In this document: positions 54,144 to 61,036 of the stretch, piece by piece
Layout of the letters: each line of letters opens with the position of its first letter
How positions within the stretch are numbered: position 1 is the stretch's first letter
Assembly: GCF_018257575.1 (NCBI RefSeq)
Contig: NZ_JAERJP010000009.1
Location: forward strand, 1-64,000
Source: Tatumella sp. JGM91
GTDB taxonomy: Bacteria > Pseudomonadota > Gammaproteobacteria > Enterobacterales > Enterobacteriaceae
DNA: 64,000 bases
Direction of reading: 5' to 3'
Translations under genes and position numbers: made by a program
Notes under the pieces: model-generated
What the model was told of the DNA's origin: nothing
The model's input: the letters and a program-made list of their open reading frames with translations, nothing else
The model's database searches: none

Positions 54144-54863
54144 ATGGCAACACCTCATATTAATGCTGAACCCGGTGATTTCGCAGATGTCGTTTTAATG
54201 CCCGGTGACCCGTTACGTGCTAAATATATCGCGGAAAACTTTTTGCAGGATGCCCGTGAAGTGAACAATGTGCGCGGTATGCTCGGTTATACCGGTACCT
54301 ATAAGGGCCGTAAAATTTCGGTCATGGGTCACGGTATGGGGATCCCTTCCTGCTCCATTTACGCGAAAGAACTGATCACCGATTTTGGTGTAAAAACCAT
54401 TATTCGTGTCGGGTCATGTGGGGCGGTGCGCTCTGATGTCAAATTGCGTGATGTGGTTATCGGGATGGGTGCCTGTACCGATTCAAAAGTAAACCGTATG
54501 CGTTTTAAAGATCACGATTTCGCAGCAATTGCAGACTTTGAGCTGGTACGTAATGCGGTTGATGCGGCTAAAAATCTGGGGATTGATGCCCGCGTCGGTA
54601 ATATTTTCTCCGCCGACCTGTTCTACAGCCCGGACCCGCAGATGTTTGATGTTATGGAAAAATATGGCATCCTCGGTGTAGAAATGGAAGCTGCCGGTAT
54701 TTATGGTGTTGCGGCAGAGTTCGGCGTGAAAGCACTGGCTATCTGCACTGTGTCTGACCATATCCGCTCCGGTGAACAAACCACTGCCGAAGAACGTCAG
54801 ACTACGTTTAATGATATGATCAATATTGCACTGGAATCTGTTCTGGCCGGTGATCGGGCATAA
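54144..54863 (+). CDS. deoD: Purine-nucleoside phosphorylase DeoD
   Basis: Hexameric purine nucleoside phosphorylase. [27 protein letters not shown] and [13 protein letters not shown] are typical, and Asp204 of the catalytic site lies in CTVSDHI. The ATG at 54144 follows GAGAGG and gives 239 residues, as in E. coli. Last gene of the deo operon. Confidence 0.98.
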   Translation: MATPHINAEPGDFADVVLMPGDPLRAKYIAENFLQDAREVNNVRGMLGYTGTYKGRKISVMGHGMGIPSCSIYAKELITDFGVKTIIRVGSCGAVRSDVKLRDVVIGMGACTDSKVNRMRFKDHDFAAIADFELVRNAVDAAKNLGIDARVGNIFSADLFYSPDPQMFDVMEKYGILGVEMEAAGIYGVAAEFGVKALAICTVSDHIRSGEQTTAEERQTTFNDMINIALESVLAGDRA

Positions 54864-55047
54864 TAGCTGCCCCTGATAACGCGGAAAAGTCACGGCTGTT
54901 TTTTCGCGTTGCTTATCTTCTGTTACACTTTTCAACAAATGACACACTTTAGTCTCTTCCGGATCAACTTGGTACTGGCACTGTCTGTCTATCTCTCTAT
55001 GATAGGCGTCAGTTAACGATCCTCCTCTCTGCAAACTATGTTATGTA

Positions 55048-56985
55048 ATGAATCTGCGTAATTTCGAAATTGAAGAAAAACTGTTTATACGTCGCGCAAT
55101 AACGGCTTTTGGTTTGGTGGCAGTGTGCTTTGGCATTCTGACGTATAACCTTTATCGTTTGCAGATCAAAGAACACGGTTATTATCAGACCCGGTCCAAT
55201 GATAATGACATTAAAATGATCCCCATCGCGCCCACCCGCGGGATTATCTATGATCGTAACGGCACGCCACTGGTGAAAAATATTACCCAGTATGACCTGA
55301 CGATCATCCCTTATAAAATCACTAATCTGAAAGCGACAATCGCCGCCCTGACGCCATTGATCGGTCTGACGCAGGATGAGCAAACGGATTTCTGGCATCG
55401 TCTGAAACTCACCAGCCGTTATAAGCCTATCATTGTTAAAGATGAACTGACGGAAGAACAGATCGCCCGTTTCTCTGTGGATGAGTATCGTTTTCCGGGA
55501 GTCAGTATTGACTCCTATCAGGACCGCCAATATCCCTACGGAGCCGCTCTGGCCCATGTGGTCGGTTATGTGTCTAAGATTAACGACAGTGATTTTAAGC
55601 GGCTGAATGCTGAAGGTATTTCTGAGAACTATGCGGCCGACCACAATATCGGTAAGCAGGGGATTGAAAGTTATTATGAGTCTGTTTTACACGGACAAAC
55701 GGGTTATCAGGAAGTAGAAGTCGATAATCACGGCCGTATTGTACGAGTATTAAGTGAGCAACCGCCAGTGGCGGGTAAAAATGTCTGGCTGACGCTGGAT
55801 CTGCCATTACAACAATATATTGAAAGCCTGCTGGTGGGACAGCGTGCGGCGGTGCTGGTTGAAGACCCCCATGACGGAGCCGTACTGGCAATGGTTTCAG
55901 CCCCCAGCTATGACCCTAACCCGTTTGTTAAAGGGATCAGTTATAAAGCGTATGAGACATTACTGCAGAACAAAGATTTACCCCTGATTAACCGTGTTAC
56001 CCAGGGGCTTTACCCGCCGGCGTCGACAGTGAAACCTTATATGGCGATGTCAGCGCTGCTTAACGGAGTCATTACGCCACAGACCACCTTCTTCGGCGCT
56101 CCGACCTGGACGTTGCCGGGCACTGATCGTCGCTATCGTGACTGGAAAAAAACCGGCCACGGTATGCTGAATGTGACCAAAGCTATTGAAGAGTCAGCGG
56201 ATACCTTCTTTTACCAGGTCGCTTATATGATGGGTATCGACAGAATCCATCATATGCTTAGCCAGTTTGGCTATGGCAAGCTGACGGGTATTGATTTACA
56301 TGAAGAATATAAAGGTCTGCTGCCCAGCCGCGAATGGAAGCAACAGGTGCATAAAAAAGCCTGGTATCAGGGCGATACAATCTCTGTCGGTATCGGTCAG
56401 GGCTACTGGATTGCGACGCCAATACAGATGGTAAAAGCGCTGGTGGCACTGCTTAATAACGGTAAGGTACTTACTCCGCATTTGTTACTTAAAGAACAGC
56501 AAGGGAACAGTGAGCAACTGTACCAGCCACCGGCACAGTCTCCTCAGATCGGCAGCCCGGATTCCCCTTACTGGTCGCTGGTGCGCCATGCGATGTTCGG
56601 GATGGCGAATGCCCCGAATGGTACCGGGTATCGTTATTTCCATACTGCGCCTTACGGTATTGCGGCGAAAAGCGGAACCTCTCAGGTCTTCAGCCTGAAA
56701 CAAAACCAGGTGTACAACGCCAAAATGATTCCGGTACGTTTGCGTGACCATATCTTCTATACTGCCTTTGCTCCTTTTAAAGATCCTAAGGTAGCGGTAG
56801 CACTGATTCTGGAAAACGGCGGGGTTAACGGAGTAACAGCCGCGCCGCTGATGCGTCAGATTCTTGATCATATTCTGTTGCCTCAGACCGCGTCGCTGAT
56901 ACCGGGCGGAGATAAAGGAACGATACCTCAGGATATCCCGGATAACGGCGGCGTTGCAGCGGGAGCAGTGACCACCGATCAATAA
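55048..56985 (+). CDS. mrdA: PBP2-family (MrdA-like) peptidoglycan transpeptidase, stand-alone copy
   Basis: Class B penicillin-binding protein related along its full length to the elongasome PBP2. An N-terminal anchor (about 15-40) precedes PTRGIIYDRNGTPL. The active site has Ser326-x-x-Lys329 in YPPASTVKP, S383-A-D, and K541-S-G-T. Relative to canonical PBP2, the residue before the active-site serine is Ala, not Gly (PPGSTVKP). It lies after deoD, without rodA, rlpA or dacA, so it may be a second PBP2 like the acid-specific paralogue of Salmonella. No clear ribosome binding site is seen. Confidence 0.88.
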   Translation: MNLRNFEIEEKLFIRRAITAFGLVAVCFGILTYNLYRLQIKEHGYYQTRSNDNDIKMIPIAPTRGIIYDRNGTPLVKNITQYDLTIIPYKITNLKATIAALTPLIGLTQDEQTDFWHRLKLTSRYKPIIVKDELTEEQIARFSVDEYRFPGVSIDSYQDRQYPYGAALAHVVGYVSKINDSDFKRLNAEGISENYAADHNIGKQGIESYYESVLHGQTGYQEVEVDNHGRIVRVLSEQPPVAGKNVWLTLDLPLQQYIESLLVGQRAAVLVEDPHDGAVLAMVSAPSYDPNPFVKGISYKAYETLLQNKDLPLINRVTQGLYPPASTVKPYMAMSALLNGVITPQTTFFGAPTWTLPGTDRRYRDWKKTGHGMLNVTKAIEESADTFFYQVAYMMGIDRIHHMLSQFGYGKLTGIDLHEEYKGLLPSREWKQQVHKKAWYQGDTISVGIGQGYWIATPIQMVKALVALLNNGKVLTPHLLLKEQQGNSEQLYQPPAQSPQIGSPDSPYWSLVRHAMFGMANAPNGTGYRYFHTAPYGIAAKSGTSQVFSLKQNQVYNAKMIPVRLRDHIFYTAFAPFKDPKVAVALILENGGVNGVTAAPLMRQILDHILLPQTASLIPGGDKGTIPQDIPDNGGVAAGAVTTDQ

Positions 56986-57108
56986 CAGGGCAGAGCAGTA
57001 CGCTCAGGAAGGGGCGGCTGCTATATCAGTCAGATTGTTCAGTAATAAATCGAATGACGAAATTTTGCCGTAAAAACAATCAGTCAGCGTGATTTTCATG
57101 AAAACTGA

Positions 57109-57137
57109 TTGACGCAGAACAGGGATTAGGGTTTAAT
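57109..57137 (+). promoter_or_regulatory. Promoter of tRNA-Phe
   Basis: TTGACG (57109-57114), 17 bases and TTTAAT (57132-57137) are followed by a GC-rich GCGCCTCG discriminator directly before the tRNA at 57148, as expected for a stringently controlled stable-RNA promoter. Confidence 0.75.
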
Positions 57138-57147
57138 GCGCCTCGTT

Positions 57148-57223
57148 GCCCGAATAGCTCAGTCGGTAGAGCAGGGGATTGAAAATCCCCGTGTCCTTGG
57201 TTCGATTCCGAGTTCGGGCACCA
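57148..57223 (+). tRNA. tRNA-Phe (GAA)
   Basis: 76 bases with an encoded CCA end. The acceptor arms GCCCGAA and TTCGGGC pair fully. The anticodon stem GGGGA/TCCCC holds the loop with GAA. The T arm has GGTTCGATTCC. Such tRNA-Phe genes are frequent integration sites, and accessory DNA follows directly. Confidence 0.97.
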
Positions 57224-57473
57224 CTATTTCAAAAGCCTCGCAGAAATGCGGGGCTTTGTCGTTTCTGCAGTATGGTCTGTTTATGGTCCTTCCCCGGGGT
57301 ACTTCAGGTGTTACCCTTAGCCCTGCTCTCTGATGTGTTTTACCTCGTTTGTCGCCTCTTTCTGGCTGGTTACTGATTTCCCAGGCTTCCTGTCTGAAGC
57401 GCCTCCGGTCTTTTCCTGACAGTTCCGGTACATGGTAATCCGCCCGAAAAACCGGTATTTTTATAAGCAGCAT
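57159..57473 (-). CDS. Unrecognised small frame antisense to the tRNA-Phe 3' half
   Basis: A 104-codon frame starting MLLIKIPVFRADYHVPELSG. It has a good ribosome binding site (AGGTGAG) and a perfect 12-bp palindrome CCTGAATTCAGG (57484-57495) just upstream. The first 60 residues are basic and protein-like. The last 25 are antisense to the tRNA and cannot be ancestral. It may be a 5' remnant of an element gene fused to the tRNA at integration. No family is recognised, and it may be non-coding. Confidence 0.3.
   Translation of the reverse strand: MLLIKIPVFRADYHVPELSGKDRRRFRQEAWEISNQPERGDKRGKTHQRAGLRVTPEVPRGRTINRPYCRNDKAPHFCEAFEIVVPELGIEPRTRGFSIPCSTD
57232..57257 (+). terminator. Terminator of tRNA-Phe
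   Basis: AAAGCCTCGCA (57232-57242) and TGCGGGGCTTT (57247-57257) form an 11-bp stem with one wobble and a GAAA loop, followed by GTCGTTTC. It lies 8 bases after the tRNA. Confidence 0.8.
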
Positions 57474-57534
57474 TTTCTACTCACCTGAATTCAGGGGGGA
57501 TTTCTATGACCGGAAGGGTAGCGGATCTCAATGA

Positions 57535-57609
57535 TCACGTTTTACTGACAGCCAGATCATCGCCATTCTTAAGCTGGCGGAAGCGGGTACTCCGGTTCCT
57601 GAACCGTGC
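57535..57609 (+). pseudogene. Remnant of IS3-family transposase OrfA N-terminus
   Basis: In the frame of 57538 the translation reads RFTDSQIIAILKLAEAGTPV and then PEPC. This is the characteristic start of OrfA of IS3-family (IS407/IS2-like) transposases, [RY]F(T/S)xxQII-x-x-L-K-x-AEAG-x-PV-x-ELC. There is no start codon (TGA lies just upstream), and homology stops after the cysteine. It is a scrap of a former insertion. Confidence 0.7.
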
Positions 57610-57647
57610 CCCGTATTGATTCAATTAATAACTGATTTTCCGCAGAT

Positions 57648-57677
57648 AAAAAAACGCCGACCGCAAAGTCAGCGTTT
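57648..57677 (-). terminator. Terminator of the DUF4160-DUF2442 pair
   Basis: AAACGCCGAC (57652-57661) and GTCAGCGTTT (57668-57677) form a stem with one mismatch and a 6-nt loop. On the minus strand it ends in a run of T. It lies 23 bases after the DUF2442 stop. Confidence 0.8.
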
Positions 57678-57699
57678 CCGTTTTGTTAAATGACACCGG

Positions 57700-57963
57700 T
57701 CAATGGCGTGGAGTCACACCTTTAGCACCACGAAGTAGTCCTTCGGTACTCAGGTCTTCATCCAGTTTAGGCCAGTGGATACCATAACCGGCACCACAAA
57801 GCTCCCAGTTTTGTCGCTGCTCAGCAGTACCCGCAGCAAGACGAGGGAACCAGGCAACGGGAACAGAGATACTGCGCCCGTCCATGAGGTCAACCGTCAG
57901 CCGATCATCATCAATGCAGATATTCATTACGCGAATATCGTTCTCACTTTGCAAAGTAAGCAT
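57700..57963 (-). CDS. DUF2442 domain protein
   Basis: 87 residues with the family pattern: VMNICIDDDRLTVDLMDGRSISVPVAWFPRL, here given in two parts (about residues 12-42), and WELCGAGYGIHWPKLDEDLS near 52-71. The function is unknown. DUF2442 proteins often follow DUF4160 proteins and are suspected antitoxin-like partners on mobile DNA. Its start lies inside the original 3' end of the DUF4160 gene. Confidence 0.85.
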   Translation of the reverse strand: MLTLQSENDIRVMNICIDDDRLTVDLMDGRSISVPVAWFPRLAAGTAEQRQNWELCGAGYGIHWPKLDEDLSTEGLLRGAKGVTPRH

Positions 57964-58179
57964 CCCAGGCCTCCCGGAGTGTTATCTGATGTTCTTTAAC
58001 CAGACGTTGTAGTTCACGAAGTTGGTGCGAAGCAAAGCCACACTACGCGCGACGCTGATATCATGTAACCATATTTTAGCGGTTGCATTACCTTTATCAA
58101 TATGGACATGCGCCGGTTCATTCGGTTCATGACTGTAAAAGTAAAACCGATAGGCGCCGATCCTTAATACTGTTGGCAT
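57944..58179 (-). pseudogene. DUF4160 domain protein, frameshifted
   Basis: The frame begins MPTVLRIGAYRFYFYSHEPN, the typical DUF4160 start, followed by AHVHIDKGNATAKIWL. After residue ARSV it runs out of frame to a TAA at 57982. In the next frame the expected C-terminus continues: GFASHQLRELQRLVKEHQ, then ITLREAWDAYFAK and TGA at 57944. One base missing near 58039-58040 explains this. The original stop overlaps the DUF2442 start by 20 bases, an operon arrangement. Confidence 0.82.
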
Positions 58180-58192
58180 AATACTCTCCCTG

Positions 58193-58608
58193 TCAGATTA
58201 CGTGTATGGCTGCCCGATTAATACCATAACCAGATCCGATAAAAGGGATGTGGTCGTCAAAATCCATCGGCATCCCCGCAGCCGGACTTCCTGAAGACAA
58301 CGCCCCACCTGAGGTGGCTGACCCCCTGATACGGGCTGCTGAGGCTGTCCCCATCCTTGTTGTTAAGAATCCCGGGAGTGAGAAGAGGAGCTACCCGATT
58401 GCTGACGACTTCCCGGTATCTGCATGCTACTGTTCACGTTGACCATCACTTCTGTAGAATAACGCTCCTGACTATGCTTATCCTGCCATTTACCGGTAAC
58501 TAACTGGCCTTCAATGTATATCTGTGAGCCTTTACGCAAAAATTCACCGGCCACTTCCGCCAGTTTGCCAAACAGTACGACCCGGAGCCATTCGGTCTGC
58601 TTCTTCAT
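58193..58608 (-). pseudogene. ssb: Truncated single-stranded DNA-binding protein gene (ssb), mobile-element type
   Basis: The frame from 58608 reads [20 protein letters not shown], then [20 protein letters not shown], i.e. SSB from about residue 48 onward; the first 47 residues are missing. A TAA at 58363 interrupts the linker, which continues in frame as QQGWGQPQQPVSGGQPPQ. In another frame PMDFDDHIPF, the acidic tip, is followed by an extension ending RAAIHVI and TGA at 58193. Such a tail beyond the IPF tip is, as I recall, seen on SSBs of plasmids and integrative elements, not on the chromosomal protein. Confidence 0.8.
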
Positions 58609-59116
58609 TTCACTGGTTTACTTATCACGTCAGCTGAAATAGTGGTTACTGCGCTGCTGCTGGATGTATAGCGTACTTCGGGGGGCTGGTCTAAATATCC
58701 GGCAAGAATGACCTGTAGTGACTTAATAGATTCGGATACGTCAGGAGATGATAACTACACACAGCGGTGTTGAATAAATCGCATTTGTGCTGAGTTGAAG
58801 GATCAGATCAGGCATTCACGTGACAAAGCAAAATCTCAGAACCACTAACCGGAAAAGTTATAAAAATTTTTTCAATACAAATATATATTAATATTTTAAT
58901 GGTTATTTATTTATATCAGAGTTATTAAATAGCATATTAAAATAGTATGGTTTTTATGTTTTCAAATACTCAGGAGGATGACGTTTTTATTAATATTGTC
59001 TTGCCGGTGACTATCTTTCGCAACTGTTTCAGATGTCGGTAAACAGGTTATCTGTTAATAACAATATAATGGCGATAACCAGAGGGTCACCGCCATACAA
59101 TAACAGCACCGAGATG
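58609..59116. other. Gene-free AT-rich region between the ssb remnant and hdeA (508 bp)
   Basis: No gene is recognised. It holds a possible IS5/IS903-type end (58765-58852). From about 58860 there is a very AT-rich block with runs such as TATATATTAATATTTTAATG, typical of H-NS-bound foreign DNA. It lies downstream of hdeA. Confidence 0.5.
58765..58852 (+). mobile_element. Degenerate end of an IS5/IS903-type insertion sequence
   Basis: GGTGTTGAATAAATCGCA resembles the terminal repeat of IS903-group elements (GGCTTTGTTGAATAAATC). It is followed by GAGTTGAAGGATCAGATCA and, after a deletion, by GTGACAAAGCAAAATCTCAG, which resembles the transposase start region of related elements. The comparison is from memory. 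No transposase body is present. Confidence 0.5.
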
Positions 59117-59440
59117 TTATTTTTTTGGCGCCTGTTCGAAGGCCTTATCGGTAGTCGCTTTGAAGTTGGCAGATTTGTTTTGTTCACACAACTGTACGAT
59201 CACCGGGGTAACGCTCTCAATGCCGCTGACATCCAGTACTGCGTCTTCAGGTTTTTGTTTCTGGTTCAGTGCCTCAGCGAATCCGACGGCAGTTGGCTGG
59301 AAAGACATATCCAGATTCAGAAAATCATTACAGGTCCATTTAGTAATAGGCCTGGTCTGATGTGCGGTATGATCAGCCGCAAAACTGGCTGCAGGCAATA
59401 CGAGTAAAGCGGCAACAATGGCTCCGGAGAACTTATTCAT
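59117..59440 (-). CDS. hdeA: Acid-stress periplasmic chaperone HdeA
   Basis: Small periplasmic chaperone that unfolds at pH below 3 and prevents aggregation of periplasmic proteins. The signal peptide MNKFSGAIVAALLVLPAASF ends at FA-AD. The mature part has the conserved WTCNDFL, SFQPTAVGFAEALN, KPEDAVLDVSGI and VIVQLC, with the two disulfide cysteines. The ATG at 59440 follows GAGAGG and gives 107 residues. It lies downstream of hdeB, the reverse of the E. coli order. Confidence 0.93.
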   Translation of the reverse strand: MNKFSGAIVAALLVLPAASFAADHTAHQTRPITKWTCNDFLNLDMSFQPTAVGFAEALNQKQKPEDAVLDVSGIESVTPVIVQLCEQNKSANFKATTDKAFEQAPKK

Positions 59441-59503
59441 CTTACTAACCTCTCTTTCTGTATTGTTAAAAGATACATCGGTGAATATAACCATAGGAAA
59501 TAA

Positions 59504-59531
59504 AGCTATATTTTATTAAATAGCTATATTT
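59504..59531. repeat. Direct repeats in the hdeB-hdeA gap
   Basis: AGCTATATTT occurs at 59504-59513 and again at 59522-59531, 18 bases apart, in an AT-rich gap of 111 bases upstream of hdeA. Spaced direct repeats like this may be a regulator site or part of a separate hdeA promoter. Inference. Confidence 0.35.
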
Positions 59532-59551
59532 CCATGTAATATGATGGTGTA

Positions 59552-59860
59552 TTATTTTTTCAGCAGGTCATGAATTTCATTTTTAAAGTCATACAGTTTA
59601 TTTTGCGGATGCTTTTTACATAAATCGATAACCTGCGGGATGGCGATATTATTAGTTTCCTGTAAATCAACAGTATCTCCGCCCTTATAGGTTGTTTTAT
59701 CATTCAGCATCCAGAATGCAACGGGCAGCATTGCTTTGGGATTCAGATTTATAAATTCCTGGCAGGTCATATGTTCGGTATTAGTATCTGCAGCCTGAAC
59801 GGCGGTTGCAGAAAAAAAAGATAATCCGGCAACAGCAAGTATCATCGCTTTGATTTTCAT
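59552..59860 (-). CDS. hdeB: Acid-stress periplasmic chaperone HdeB
   Basis: HdeA-fold chaperone active at moderately acid pH. The signal peptide ends at AVQA-AD. The diagnostic MTCQEFINLNPKAMLPVAFW and YKGGDTVDL, and the second cysteine in VIDLCKKHP, are intact. The 102 residues compare with 108 in E. coli. It is the upstream gene of an hdeB-hdeA pair, with glsA further upstream on the same strand. Confidence 0.93.
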   Translation of the reverse strand: MKIKAMILAVAGLSFFSATAVQAADTNTEHMTCQEFINLNPKAMLPVAFWMLNDKTTYKGGDTVDLQETNNIAIPQVIDLCKKHPQNKLYDFKNEIHDLLKK

Positions 59861-59969
59861 GAGTCTTCTCTTTTATACCTGTGAGTTAAAAGGATAGCCT
59901 TACTCATAATAGTAGTCTGACAATAGGAAATATCCAGAATAGTGAACAGATATTTTGCCGCAGGCATGT

Positions 59970-60902
59970 TCAGCGATACAGCGAATAGCCCAGCTGACTG
60001 GCCACCGAAGCGACCATTGCCTGAGCACGTACACTGTTGCCTTCGTTATCCAGTGGCGGTGAAAAAGCCGCAATTCCCATCACTCCGGGGACGACGGCAA
60101 TAACACCCCCGCCGACACCGCTTTTTGCCGGCAGTCCGACACTGTATGCCCAGTCGCCCGAGGCACCGTACATACCTTCCATTGTCATTTCTGCGAGGAT
60201 ACAGGGAACGTTATCTTTCCTGAGTACCTGCTGGCGGGTGAGTGGGTTCATCCCTCTGGCTGCAAGGGTGGCGGCGAAAGTCGCCAGTTGTGTCGTGTTA
60301 ATCAGTACTGAACACTGACGGGTATAAACCTCGCAGGCTTCCATAGGGTCACAATACATATAGCCGGCAGAATACAGCAGCCAGGCAATACCCCGGTTAT
60401 GAAAGTTGGTACTTTGCTCCGACTGATTAACTTCTTCTGAGAGGGCGAGTGCTGAACCGGCCATTTGTTGTTGCAGATGTAAAATACGTTGCCAGCGCTG
60501 TTCAGCATCGTTTGCTTTCAGCAGACTGACCGCAGACATTGCCCCGGCATTGACTAAGGGTGATAAAGGTTTCCCGCTGTGCAGTTCTAAGGCAATAACT
60601 GAATTAAAAGGGAGTCCGGTCGGGTCGGCACCTATTTTTTCTTTAATCGCGGCAGGACCGGCTTCTTCGAGGGCCAGCGCCAGGGTACTGACTTTCGATA
60701 TAGACTCTATGGCAAAGGGATAACTGCTATCACCGGCCTGATAAACAGCCCCTTCTGCAGTGACGACCGCCACGGCGCTGAGGTGTGAAGGGACTTGTGC
60801 CAGAAAGGGGATATAGTCTGCATTTTTCCCTCCTTGCAGGGAGAGTGACTCTTGCAGGGCCTGCTCAATGGACTGCCGGATGACCTGTGGATCCTGTTGC
60901 AT
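59970..60902 (-). CDS. glsA: Glutaminase GlsA (YbaS type)
   Basis: Serine-dependent beta-lactamase-fold glutaminase that converts glutamine to glutamate and ammonia. The catalytic Ser67-x-x-Lys70 lies in ESISKV. FNSVIALELHSGKPLSPLVN, STNFHNRGIAWLLYSAGY and PAKSGVGGGV are typical. It is closer to E. coli YbaS, the acid-activated glutaminase used for ammonia-based acid resistance, than to YneH. The 310 residues equal the YbaS length. AGGAG lies 6 bases before the ATG. It lies upstream of hdeBA on the same strand. Confidence 0.94.
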   Translation of the reverse strand: MQQDPQVIRQSIEQALQESLSLQGGKNADYIPFLAQVPSHLSAVAVVTAEGAVYQAGDSSYPFAIESISKVSTLALALEEAGPAAIKEKIGADPTGLPFNSVIALELHSGKPLSPLVNAGAMSAVSLLKANDAEQRWQRILHLQQQMAGSALALSEEVNQSEQSTNFHNRGIAWLLYSAGYMYCDPMEACEVYTRQCSVLINTTQLATFAATLAARGMNPLTRQQVLRKDNVPCILAEMTMEGMYGASGDWAYSVGLPAKSGVGGGVIAVVPGVMGIAAFSPPLDNEGNSVRAQAMVASVASQLGYSLYR

Positions 60903-61036
60903 AGTAATCTCCTGTTATAAAACAGTGTGGCGTTTACCTCATGGAGGAGTCGATAAGAGTATAGCCTTTCCTGAACCAGGGAATGCCTGATAGCAGATTA
61001 CGGGTACTTATATGAGCAGGCTTAATCTACTCCCGC

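Larger units (their letters stand above)
57224..57699. other. Island boundary region after tRNA-Phe (476 bp)
   Basis: Apart from the tRNA terminator, the unrecognised antisense frame, the IS3-type scrap and the minus-strand terminator at 57648-57677, nothing is recognised. A copy of the tRNA 3' end that could mark attR was searched by eye through the window and not found. Confidence 0.5.

Noticed and set aside
54483..55034. 183-codon minus-strand frame opposite deoD and its 3' gap
   Set aside because: Mostly antisense to deoD; no ribosome binding site or known family.
55036..55644. 202-codon minus-strand frame opposite the PBP2 gene
   Set aside because: Antisense shadow of a well-supported gene, no homology.
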